From Deltaproteobacteria bacterium (GTDB taxonomy: Bacteria; Myxococcota_A; Polyangia; JAAYKL01), in assembly GCA_011389755.1 (NCBI GenBank), contig JAABTR010000213.1, positions 1 to 8,358 of the forward strand: a stretch of 8,358 nucleotides of DNA, read 5' to 3'. Both the position numbers and the translations under genes were made by a program. A model generated the notes under the pieces. It was given only the letters and a program-made list of their open reading frames with translations, searched no databases and was not told where the DNA came from. This document shows, piece by piece, positions 1 to 7,017 of the stretch (position 1 is its first letter; every line of letters begins with the position of its first letter).

Positions 1-273
1 CCGCGTGGCACCTTGTCCCACTGGTGTGTGATCCGGGACGGCAAGCTCCAAAACTATCAGGCCGTCGTGCCCTCCACGTGGAACCTCGGGCCCCGCGATG
101 ACAAGGGCTCTCTGAGCCCTGTGGAGGCCTCTCTCGTGGGCAACCCCATCGCCGATCCCGAGCGGCCCCTCGAGGCGCTGCGCACGGTGCACTCGTTCGA
201 TCCGTGCTTGGCGTGCGCCATCCACACCGTTGATCCCCAGGGACGGCCCGTGGGCAAAGTTCGCGCCATTTAA
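1..273 (+). CDS. [NiFe] hydrogenase large subunit, group 1-type, C-terminal fragment
   Basis: The reading frame is open from base 1, so only the last 90 residues of the protein are present. The fragment carries the family's conserved segments in order: PRGTLSHW at the start, NYQAVVPSTWN, and RTVHSFDPCLACAIH. The motif DPCxxCxxH (Cys69, Cys72, His75 of the fragment) supplies the C-terminal pair of cysteines that bind the Ni-Fe site. Fifteen residues follow the histidine; in this family such a tail is cut off by a dedicated endopeptidase once nickel is inserted. Wording of the segments is closest to HyaB/HybC/HupL-type membrane-bound uptake hydrogenases, which oxidise H2 in the periplasm and pass electrons to quinones, but the exact subgroup cannot be fixed from 90 residues. 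The small subunit is expected upstream, outside the window. No maturation protease or cytochrome b gene follows directly, so this looks like the end of its operon. Confidence 0.95.
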   Translation, partial: PRGTLSHWCVIRDGKLQNYQAVVPSTWNLGPRDDKGSLSPVEASLVGNPIADPERPLEALRTVHSFDPCLACAIHTVDPQGRPVGKVRAI

Positions 274-404
274 AGAGCGCTCTCGTCACCGCCCGCCCTC
301 GGTTTTTGTATTCTGCTATTGAAACTATTGCACAAGACAAATTACTGCATTTCTAACGACGGGGCCGTAATTAAAAAAAATGGCGTTGGAAAAATCGAGT
401 GTAC

Positions 405-440
405 CTGGAAAAATTGCCTGATTTAAGGCGGAATTTTCAG
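405..440. other. Imperfect inverted repeat / hairpin in intergenic region
   Basis: Three stem blocks can pair in order: CTG (405-407) with CAG (438-440), AAAATT (410-415) with AATTTT (432-437), and GCCT (416-419) with AGGC (426-429). The loop is GATTTA (420-425). Two-base bulges lie at 408-409 and at 430-431. That gives 13 base pairs in total. No T-run follows, so it is not a standard intrinsic terminator. It could be an RNA structure or a protein-binding operator upstream of the protease gene; the sequence does not decide between these. Confidence 0.35.
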
Positions 441-487
441 TGGATACGCAGGGTTGGGTATCGTGATGGCGGGCGTTGCAACTGCCG

Positions 488-516
488 TTGACACAAATGA
501 CAATGCGCACTAAGAA
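488..516 (+). promoter_or_regulatory. Candidate sigma70-like promoter for the protease gene
   Basis: A perfect TTGACA -35 hexamer lies at 488-493. With a 17-bp spacer, the -10 position at 511-516 reads TAAGAA, which matches TATAAT at only three of six positions. Transcription would begin near 523, giving a leader of about 65 bases before the ATG at 588. The strong -35 and the location support it; the weak -10 is why confidence is low. Confidence 0.3.
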
Positions 517-587
517 AGGATTCAAGCTATTGGGACTGCAATGCTGAGTTGTAGTCATTTTTGCGAATTAAGAAGGAAGGTGTCGTG

Positions 588-3500
588 ATGGAGAAAGTGA
601 ACCGCGTCTTGTGGACCGCTTTTCTGGCCTGCCTGCCGCTCTCTTGCCAGACGAATGACCAGGTGACAGGCGACGAGCCCATCGAGGCCGGCGTGCGAGA
701 GTTAGCGCTGGACAATGTCGAAGAGCCGCCGGAGGATATGTCACTTTTATCTCTTGGTCGAGAGGCCGATTGGCGCGAGGTCGCGGATCTCGTCGAAGAT
801 TTGGGCGGACAGGTCTTCCACGTGCTTCCGCCTCGGTTCATCGCGGCCCAGGTGCCTGCCGCTGCCAAAGCCATCTTCCAAGACCACGGCGTGGAGGCTC
901 GCTTCAGCCGGGCCGTCGGCGAAGAGGACTTCGACGCGCTGACAGACGCTCAGAGAAGCTTTTTGCGGGTCTTTAGCAGTCGTTACTACAGCGATGAGCT
1001 GCCGCCGCAAAAGAGAATACAGCCCACCTTCGAGCCGGTCGAAAACGGCGAACCCTGGGAGACCGAGGCCGAGTCCGAGCGCCGGGAGCAAGCAGACGCG
1101 GCCCTGAAGGCCGCAGCGGCCACGGACTCCATCGAGGACGATATTGAGGCCGAGCGTTCGGTTTACGTGCCTTACGCCGCCGGCACCATCGCGGTCTCGG
1201 TTTGGCTGCCCGAGTCGAACGGCGCGGCGGAGCCCTCCACCGAAGACTGGACCCAAGAGCAGATTTTGGAGGTCTATGCCAAGATTCAAAGCGCGCTGGA
1301 GGCTGTCAAGAGGCACGAACCCCAAAGCGGCCTGCGCTTTGTCATGCATTACGAGTCGGCTCCAGGGCGAGGTGGGCTGACCGGGACCATCGATCACGAC
1401 TGGGAGTTTGGCAAGCAGGCCAACTGGGGCGCAGGAAACAACGAGAATCGCTCCAAAGCCCAGATTCTCGGCCGCCTGCTCGATCGCGAGGTGGGCGAGA
1501 GCGAGACCTGGTTCGCCATGAAGGATTACGTGAACCGGGTCCGCGACATGTACGCGGCCGACGGCGTCTTCGTGGTGATCGTGGGCGCGAACGGCAACGG
1601 GACCGCCGGCCTGCGCGCCCACGCATCGATAAACGGGCCGTCTACCACCTTGCACAGCCTGAACAGCTGGCGGGTGTTCATGCACGAGTTCGGTCACATC
1701 TTCGGAGCCACCGACGAGTACTGTCCGGACGCGTGCCGCACGCCCACCGCGACGCAGGGTTACCTAAGCGCCATCAACGCCAACGCCACTTACAAGAAGG
1801 GCAGCGGCGTCGGCATCAACGACGGGCAAGGGGAGAACCAGCCATCGCTGATGATGTACAACGTGGTCAACGCAGTGAACGGTTACACGCGCGGCGCGTG
1901 GGGCTGGCTCGATGTGGACGGGGACGGCATCGTGGATGTGCGCGACACCTCCCCCCGAAGCCGGCTCGAGGCGACCGAGCTCGATGGAGAGGTCTTCTTG
2001 ACCGGATGGATCGTCGACGTCCCGGCCGCGCGCCGCTATGGAAGCGGCTTCTCGGTCAACCGCATCGAAGCGCTCGAGTACCGCTTTGCCGACGTCGAGG
2101 GGTGTCCGTGGTTCGAGATCCCGGTGCACAAAGAGACCCGGGGGCGCCAGCGGGTGGAGCTGAACCTGGGCGCGCTGCCCGCGGGCAGGCACGCGATCGA
2201 GGTCCGCGCGGTCAACTCGGTGGGCAACGTGGAACTGGCGCCGAGGACCCTTTTTGTCGAGGCCACGGGCGCCGGCAGCGCTCCGCACGTCAAGCTGGAC
2301 GCTGCCTTGGCCTACGGCTCGGTGGCGAGCGAGTTCTCCCTAACCTTGGACGCGTTCGATCTGGATGACGATTCGCTGGAGCTGAGCTTGGATTTGGACG
2401 GCGACGGCGTGTTCGAGAGGCCCGTGCCGGCCGGCGCCGACATCGCGAACATTGCGGTGAGCTTCGACGAGCCGGGCAGCTATCTCGTCGGCGCCCGGGC
2501 GGTCGACGCGCATGGAAACGAGGCGATTGCCACCAAGAGACTGTTGGTTTTTGACAAGAACGCCCCACCGAAGCTCGAGCTGGCCGCCGCGGCCGGCAAC
2601 CCCGTCAATGGAAACATGCACGTAGCCGGGCGCTTCGATGTGGCGAGCTACGAAGATCCGGACGGCGACGAGGTTCTTTTAAATTGGATCGTGGAGATCG
2701 CGGGGCAAATCGGCGACGAGCGCCGCGTCGAGACCGGCTTTGGAGACAGCGCGAGCTTTACGGCCGAGTTTCAAACACCTTTGAGCCTGCGCCAAGTGGC
2801 ACTCAACCCGTTCGGCGATGACAAGGAGCTGGTGCCCGAGCTGATCCGGGATATTGCGGTCGTGGGCGACGAGATGCTGGCGTTCGGGCTGGGTCACATG
2901 GGCATCGCGTTGGTGGATATCGCGGACCGCGAGGCCCCGGTCATCGCGAGTCGTCTGGGCCTCGAGACGGCCGCCAACCACCTGCACGTCAGAGGCGACA
3001 GGCTCTACGTGCTGGGGGGCCAGCTCGCCATCGTCGACATCGCAGATCCCTATGAGGCCAGGGAGCTCAAGCAGCTGTGGACCCAAACCCATGTTCGCAC
3101 CCAGCGGCGACAAGCCGAGGCGCAGATTTGGACTGGGAGCAAGGGCGCGCGCCACGAGTTTTGGTTCGAGCACGACGAGAAGATCGATGTCGTTCAGGTC
3201 AAAGTCGCCGTGCGCTTGGAGCAAAACGCCATCGTGAATATCGAATTGTTCGGCGATAAATCGAACAATTTTGAACCAGTGCGCCTCCTCGAGCGGCAGG
3301 CCATGACCGCCGGGCGGCATGTCTTGAGCTTCAATTCCAGAAACACGCCTGAGCTGGCGGAGCTCCGGGGCCGTTTCGGTGGAGGGAACTGGGCGGTCGC
3401 CGTCAACGCCGACCCCGGTGACGGTGTGGTCCCCGGCCCCGCGGAACCAAATCTAGTGGGGGTCTTGGAAGAGTCGCGAGTGCGCCTGCGCACCAAACAC

Positions 3501-5198
3501 AACGCCGCCCCGGTGCTGCCGTCGCCGCAGCAGGTGGTCGGAGTCATGGGCGAAGGCTATGTGGTCGTCGCAGGCGAGGGGCTCCAGGTCATCGACGCGT
3601 TCATACCCGAGATGGCCCGGGAGATAGCCCGCCTCGAAGGAGATCCGCTGGTGGGCGCCGAGCTCGTCGGGTCGACGGTGGTTGGGATGACGCTTGCGGA
3701 CCCCAAAAAGAAAAAAGATGCGTGGTCGCATCTCTTCTTTTCCTTTTGGCCCCGTGTCGAGGGGCTCTTCGCCGTGGATCTGAGTCTGCCGTTTTTGCCT
3801 TACGTGTTGCGCATGGAAGAGGACTACGCAGGCTACGAGCTCATCGTTGTGGGCAGCCGCTTCTACGCGCGCCGGCCGAATGTGGAGCCGGAGGGCTCGG
3901 ATGGGCCCCGGGAGGTAACCACCGTGGGCAGCGTCGATGCGTTCATGGGCAGCGGCGCGTGGGAGCTGGGTCACACCCCGCTGCGGGTGATGGAGAATGC
4001 GTTCGGCGATGACAGGGAAGTCTACACGATAGGGGGCGGACAAACGCTCGTCTCGCTGGACGTCTCGGATCCTCGCGACATTCGTGTGGCCAAGGAGTAC
4101 CTGTCTCCCCAGATGAGCCGCTTCGTTCGGCTGGGAGATCGCGAGCTCGTCTCCTCTTCCTGGGATGGGGTCTTCACCGTGGATCTCGACGATGTGACCA
4201 GCACCCTCTCTCGGGTCTACACGGTCACCTGCGAAGCCAAGGATTCTGCCGGCGCGATCACGCGGCAGGTTCGCAACGTCCACGTGATTCCATACGCGCA
4301 TCCGCCGCGGATCACCGGCTTCGAGGTGCTGTCGGGACGCGACAGCGAGGACGACTGGCAGCTCAAAATCGATATCGAGGACGAGGACGGTCGCCCGAGC
4401 TGGGATCCCCACATGCTCGTCCAGGCCGATTTCGACTCGGACGGCATCTGGGACACCCCGTGGAGCTGGAGCGACGCAGCAGAGGCTGTCGTGTATCACC
4501 GTTTCCCAAACCCGGGCGTCTTTGATGTGACCTTCCGGGTGCGAGATGGTTTCTGGGGCCTGTCCAACGAGTGGACCGCCACGGTGGAGGTCCCAGCCAA
4601 GGTGGAGGTGCCCTGCGGCGGGGAATACGGCGATACCTGCCAAAAAGACGAATACTGCTTCGTCGAGACCGGCGACACCTGCAGCGATCAGAGCGAGGGG
4701 CTGTGCACGCGGAGGTCATCGGCCTGTGAGAAAAAGGGCGAGAGCTGGGTCTGCGGGTGTGACGGGCGCGACTACTACAACGAGTGCGACGCCATGCGCT
4801 CTGGTGTGAACATCGCCCACGAGGGCCGCTGCCCCGACATCGAGTGCGCCGCGAACGAGGAGTGCCCCAAGGGGCAGTTCTGCCGCTTCGAGACGTACAA
4901 AGAGCCCGAGCTCACCTGCGGCGGCGCCGGACCCGGCACCTGTGAGCCGACGCCCGAGTTCTGCTACATCCTCATGAGCGAGGAGCAGACGATGCCCATC
5001 CGCCGGGTCCTGTGCGGGTGCGACGGCCAAGAATATCGAAGCGAGTGCGAAGCGCACCGCGTCGGCGTGTCCATCATGAAGTACGAAAGCTGCGAGCCGC
5101 CCCCGCCCACCTGCCAGGAGACCGGTTGCAAAGAAGGTGACATCTGCATGATGTGTTTTGGAGGCTATGTGTGCATGCCCAAGGGCGCCATGTGTTGA
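588..5198 (+). CDS. Multidomain zinc metalloprotease lipoprotein (zincin, PKD-like, LVIVD propeller, Kazal-like)
   Basis: The product is a predicted 1536-residue envelope protein. The ATG at 588 is chosen because AGAAGGAAGG (571-580) is a good ribosome binding site 7 bases upstream; a TTG further up at 561 lacks one. Residues 1-20 form a short signal peptide ending LPLSC, an imperfect lipobox with probable lipidation at Cys20. Residues about 40-110 may be a propeptide. The zinc-protease core has HEFGHIFGATDEY at 366-378 (HExxH with a downstream G and Asp-Glu) and a Met-turn-like PSLMMY ending at Tyr424, so it resembles metzincins. A D-x-D-x-D-G calcium-type loop follows at 442-450. PKD/Ig-like domains lie at about 566-655 and 1238-1340, with a third apparently split (659-728 and 1205-1237). 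Between the split halves are six LVIVD-type motifs (near 775, 813, 999, 1060, 1154, 1195), typical of a beta-propeller. The C-terminus holds two cysteine-rich modules (1343-1415 and 1420-1502), each ending in a Kazal-like CGCDG...Y...C...G...C pattern, plus a last Cys-rich tail (1509-1536). Probably an anchored, surface-facing protease; substrate unknown. Confidence 0.88.
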   Translation: MEKVNRVLWTAFLACLPLSCQTNDQVTGDEPIEAGVRELALDNVEEPPEDMSLLSLGREADWREVADLVEDLGGQVFHVLPPRFIAAQVPAAAKAIFQDHGVEARFSRAVGEEDFDALTDAQRSFLRVFSSRYYSDELPPQKRIQPTFEPVENGEPWETEAESERREQADAALKAAAATDSIEDDIEAERSVYVPYAAGTIAVSVWLPESNGAAEPSTEDWTQEQILEVYAKIQSALEAVKRHEPQSGLRFVMHYESAPGRGGLTGTIDHDWEFGKQANWGAGNNENRSKAQILGRLLDREVGESETWFAMKDYVNRVRDMYAADGVFVVIVGANGNGTAGLRAHASINGPSTTLHSLNSWRVFMHEFGHIFGATDEYCPDACRTPTATQGYLSAINANATYKKGSGVGINDGQGENQPSLMMYNVVNAVNGYTRGAWGWLDVDGDGIVDVRDTSPRSRLEATELDGEVFLTGWIVDVPAARRYGSGFSVNRIEALEYRFADVEGCPWFEIPVHKETRGRQRVELNLGALPAGRHAIEVRAVNSVGNVELAPRTLFVEATGAGSAPHVKLDAALAYGSVASEFSLTLDAFDLDDDSLELSLDLDGDGVFERPVPAGADIANIAVSFDEPGSYLVGARAVDAHGNEAIATKRLLVFDKNAPPKLELAAAAGNPVNGNMHVAGRFDVASYEDPDGDEVLLNWIVEIAGQIGDERRVETGFGDSASFTAEFQTPLSLRQVALNPFGDDKELVPELIRDIAVVGDEMLAFGLGHMGIALVDIADREAPVIASRLGLETAANHLHVRGDRLYVLGGQLAIVDIADPYEARELKQLWTQTHVRTQRRQAEAQIWTGSKGARHEFWFEHDEKIDVVQVKVAVRLEQNAIVNIELFGDKSNNFEPVRLLERQAMTAGRHVLSFNSRNTPELAELRGRFGGGNWAVAVNADPGDGVVPGPAEPNLVGVLEESRVRLRTKHNAAPVLPSPQQVVGVMGEGYVVVAGEGLQVIDAFIPEMAREIARLEGDPLVGAELVGSTVVGMTLADPKKKKDAWSHLFFSFWPRVEGLFAVDLSLPFLPYVLRMEEDYAGYELIVVGSRFYARRPNVEPEGSDGPREVTTVGSVDAFMGSGAWELGHTPLRVMENAFGDDREVYTIGGGQTLVSLDVSDPRDIRVAKEYLSPQMSRFVRLGDRELVSSSWDGVFTVDLDDVTSTLSRVYTVTCEAKDSAGAITRQVRNVHVIPYAHPPRITGFEVLSGRDSEDDWQLKIDIEDEDGRPSWDPHMLVQADFDSDGIWDTPWSWSDAAEAVVYHRFPNPGVFDVTFRVRDGFWGLSNEWTATVEVPAKVEVPCGGEYGDTCQKDEYCFVETGDTCSDQSEGLCTRRSSACEKKGESWVCGCDGRDYYNECDAMRSGVNIAHEGRCPDIECAANEECPKGQFCRFETYKEPELTCGGAGPGTCEPTPEFCYILMSEEQTMPIRRVLCGCDGQEYRSECEAHRVGVSIMKYESCEPPPPTCQETGCKEGDICMMCFGGYVCMPKGAMC

Positions 5199-5214
5199 AA
5201 CTCACCAAGTCGGG

Positions 5215-5268
5215 TCCCTTAGGTCCCTTTTATCCCTTAGGTCCCTTTTGTCCCTGTCGTCCCTGAAG
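5215..5268. repeat. Six-unit 9-bp tandem array, TCCCTNNNN
   Basis: Six consecutive units start with TCCCT at exact 9-bp spacing (5215, 5224, 5233, 5242, 5251, 5260): TCCCTTAGG, TCCCTTTTA, TCCCTTAGG, TCCCTTTTG, TCCCTGTCG, TCCCTGAAG. The first four form two 18-bp dimers that differ at one base. A decayed seventh copy, CCCTGAAAC, follows one base out of phase. An isolated GTCCCTTA lies at 5323-5330, seven bases before the next start codon. The array fills most of the gap between the protease and oxidoreductase genes and contains stop codons in the protease frame, so it is not a coding extension. One strand is pyrimidine-rich and no hairpin is evident. Confidence 0.8.
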
Positions 5269-5336
5269 CCCTGAAACCAGTAATTTTTAAGACTTGAATC
5301 CGAGACCACCAGCCTGCTAGACGTCCCTTACAGACA

Positions 5337-6926
5337 ATGGAAATTCCAAACACAGCAGACAAAGATCCCTTGCAAACCTGCGACGTGCTCGTGGTGGGAG
5401 GCGGCGTTGGGGGGCTTTGCGCCGGAGCCTTTTTGGCAAAGGCCGGGCTCGGCGTCCAGGTTCTCGAGGCTCAGCGGCGCCCCGGAGGGTGCCTCGCGGG
5501 CTTTGACCGCGGCGCGTATAGGTTCGACACCGCCATCCACTGGCTCAATTTCTTCGGCTCAGGCGGCGTGGTGCGTCACCTGCTCGAGCACGTGGGTGGG
5601 CCTTTTTTTCCGACTCCACCCCCCCGTGTGGTGCGGCGCTACGTTTTTGGCGACAGCGAGTACCGATTGACCCGCGAGCCCGACGAGCTCAAAGAGCGCC
5701 TCATCCGGGATTTCCCAAACCGCCGCGGCGGGCTCACCGCCTTTTTCGAGGCGGCGCGGAAGGTGGGCGACGCGTTTGCCGTGTTCGGCAACCGGATGCG
5801 GGCCTCGTCGACGATGGGGCTGGGGCGCAAGCTCGCCGCCGGGGTGCGCATGGGCCTCGAGGCGCGGCCGCTCTGGAAGTATTCGGGGCTCGAGGCCGAA
5901 GACGCTCTGCAGCGTCTGTTTGGGACGCCGGAGCTCGGGCGTCTTTTTTGCTCGGAAAAGCAGCTCATCTCGTGCCTCATGCCGGTCGGTTGGGCCTACT
6001 CGGACAACTACCATCTCCCGCCGCCTGGAGGCAGCCGCCGCATCGTCGAGTTCTTGCTCGAAGCGCTCGAGAAAAACGGCGCGCGGGTGGTGACGCAGAC
6101 CCCGGTGACGCGGATCGAGCGCACTGGCGATCAGTTCGAGGTGACGTTCGCCACCCGGGATGGAAAAAGCGGCCGAGCGCGCTGCCGTTACGTGGTCTAC
6201 GCGGCGGATCTTTTTAAACTGTATGACGAAATTCTCGCCCCCGGGTCTGTTTCGGCGAAGCGGCGCGAGGCGCTGGGCAGAGCCGACCTGTACGACTCGG
6301 CGGTGACGGTCTCTGTGGGCCTCGACGCTCCGGCAGAATCCTTCGGATTCGACGACGGGCTCACGCTCCTGGCCGATCCCGGGTACGAGCGGTCGGCCTA
6401 TCACAGCGGTGATCCGAAAAAGACGGTGCTCAGCGTGTTGGCGCCGTCGGTGGCGGATCCCAGCTTGTGCCCGCCGGGCAAGGGGACCTTGACCGTCTTT
6501 GCTCAGACCGGGTTCGACCGGGCGAAGCGATGGAACGCGGACGCAGGGGCGCGGGACGAGCGCTATCGGGATTACAAGCAGGCGTACGCCGACATTTTGA
6601 TAGACCGCGTGGAGCGGACGCTCGCTGCCGGGTTGTCAGGCCGCATCGAGGTGATCGACGTGGCCACGCCGGCGACCTACAGGCGCTACACCGGGAACAC
6701 GGGCGGCACGATGATGGGGCAGCGCCCCACGAAAAAAAATATTTGTGCCCGCGTGGCGGGCTACAAGGGGCCGCACGAGAACCTCTTCATCGCGGGACAC
6801 TGGGCCGAATACGGCGGCGGGATTCCCGCGGTGGTGCGCGCCGGGGCCAACGTGGGGGCGCTGATTCTAAAAAAAGAGAGCCGCTCGGCTTTCGATGAGC
6901 TCGTTTTGGCCCTGGAAGGCGTGTGA
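5337..6926 (+). CDS. FAD-dependent oxidoreductase, phytoene desaturase / retinol saturase-like
   Basis: The 529-residue product opens with a dinucleotide-binding Rossmann fold: DVLVVGGGVGGL gives the GxGxxG loop at residues 21-26, and Glu44 at the end of the second strand should hold the FAD ribose. The RRPGG motif at 47-51 follows, as in the amine oxidase/CrtI superfamily. The C-terminal FAD motif is at about 482-500, with the core AGHWAEYGGGIPA followed by VVRAG. That pattern and the length fit phytoene desaturase, carotene isomerase (CrtISO) and all-trans-retinol 13,14-reductase relatives, which oxidise, isomerise or saturate polyene chains. No carotenoid gene is adjacent, so the substrate is unknown. 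The ATG at 5337 has no clear ribosome binding site, but it leaves a natural short lead before the first beta strand; the GTG at residue 17 would cut into that strand. Codons contain A8 and T7 runs. Probably cytoplasmic or peripheral to the membrane. Confidence 0.88.
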   Translation: MEIPNTADKDPLQTCDVLVVGGGVGGLCAGAFLAKAGLGVQVLEAQRRPGGCLAGFDRGAYRFDTAIHWLNFFGSGGVVRHLLEHVGGPFFPTPPPRVVRRYVFGDSEYRLTREPDELKERLIRDFPNRRGGLTAFFEAARKVGDAFAVFGNRMRASSTMGLGRKLAAGVRMGLEARPLWKYSGLEAEDALQRLFGTPELGRLFCSEKQLISCLMPVGWAYSDNYHLPPPGGSRRIVEFLLEALEKNGARVVTQTPVTRIERTGDQFEVTFATRDGKSGRARCRYVVYAADLFKLYDEILAPGSVSAKRREALGRADLYDSAVTVSVGLDAPAESFGFDDGLTLLADPGYERSAYHSGDPKKTVLSVLAPSVADPSLCPPGKGTLTVFAQTGFDRAKRWNADAGARDERYRDYKQAYADILIDRVERTLAAGLSGRIEVIDVATPATYRRYTGNTGGTMMGQRPTKKNICARVAGYKGPHENLFIAGHWAEYGGGIPAVVRAGANVGALILKKESRSAFDELVLALEGV

Positions 6927-6935
6927 GCAACGCCT
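6917..6935 (+). other. Hairpin overlapping the oxidoreductase stop codon
   Basis: AGGCGT (6917-6922) and ACGCCT (6930-6935) form a perfect 6-bp stem with a 7-base loop that contains the TGA stop codon. No T-run follows, so it is at best a weak 3'-end structure and not a standard terminator. Chance occurrence in GC-rich DNA is quite possible. Confidence 0.25.
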
Positions 6936-6953
6936 CGTGTGGCTCGACATGTG

Positions 6954-6982
6954 TTTCCTCCCTGGACGGACCGCGATATACT
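6954..6982 (+). promoter_or_regulatory. Candidate promoter for the cyclophilin lipoprotein gene
   Basis: TATACT at 6977-6982 matches five of six bases of a -10 box and sits inside GCGATATACTG (6973-6983). The -35 position with a 17-bp spacer reads TTTCCT (6954-6959), only three of six matches. Predicted transcription start near 6989 gives a leader of about 29 bases ending in a good ribosome binding site. The same GCGNTATACTG string occurs before the next gene, which raises confidence. Confidence 0.42.
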
Positions 6983-7017
6983 GCGGGCTTTCCCGCTCAA
7001 AAAAAAAGGAGATGCGC

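Larger units (their letters stand above)
274..587. other. AT-richer intergenic region, no gene seen
   Basis: This 314-bp stretch between the hydrogenase gene and the protease gene is visibly richer in A and T than its neighbours (roughly 40-45% GC by eye around 361-420). It begins with a loop-less 10-bp palindrome AGAGCGCTCT at 274-283 directly after the hydrogenase stop codon. It contains an A8 run at 373-380, an imperfect hairpin at 405-440 and a TTGACA hexamer at 488-493. No intrinsic terminator (GC stem followed by a T-run) was found after the hydrogenase gene. No convincing small gene was found on either strand. Confidence 0.7.

Noticed and set aside
467..480. Possible sigma54 site TGGCGGGCGTTGCA
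   Set aside because: The GG and GC elements are 8 bases apart, not the required 10.
325..558. 77-codon reverse-strand frame filling much of the AT-rich intergenic region
   Set aside because: No ribosome binding site precedes its ATG, the composition is not gene-like for this genome, and the region carries promoter-like signals for the opposite strand.
561..587. Upstream TTG start for the protease gene
   Set aside because: It would place the ribosome binding site inside the coding sequence and add a charged stretch before the signal peptide; ATG 588 fits better.
1202..2368. 388-codon + strand frame in another phase inside the protease gene
   Set aside because: Its translation is arginine-rich and low in complexity, the typical out-of-frame reading of a GC-rich gene, and it overlaps the HExxH coding segment.
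3453..4643. 396-codon reverse-strand frame inside the protease gene
   Set aside because: The + strand frame has clear domains across this region; long antisense frames are expected in GC-rich genes. The same applies to 747-1697 and 5559-6404.
5215..5268. CRISPR array
   Set aside because: Units are 9 bp with no spacers, far below CRISPR repeat and spacer lengths, and no cas gene is nearby.
6895..7017. Upstream extension of the cyclophilin frame
   Set aside because: It overlaps the end of the oxidoreductase gene, crosses the presumed promoter and ribosome binding site, and would bury the signal peptide.
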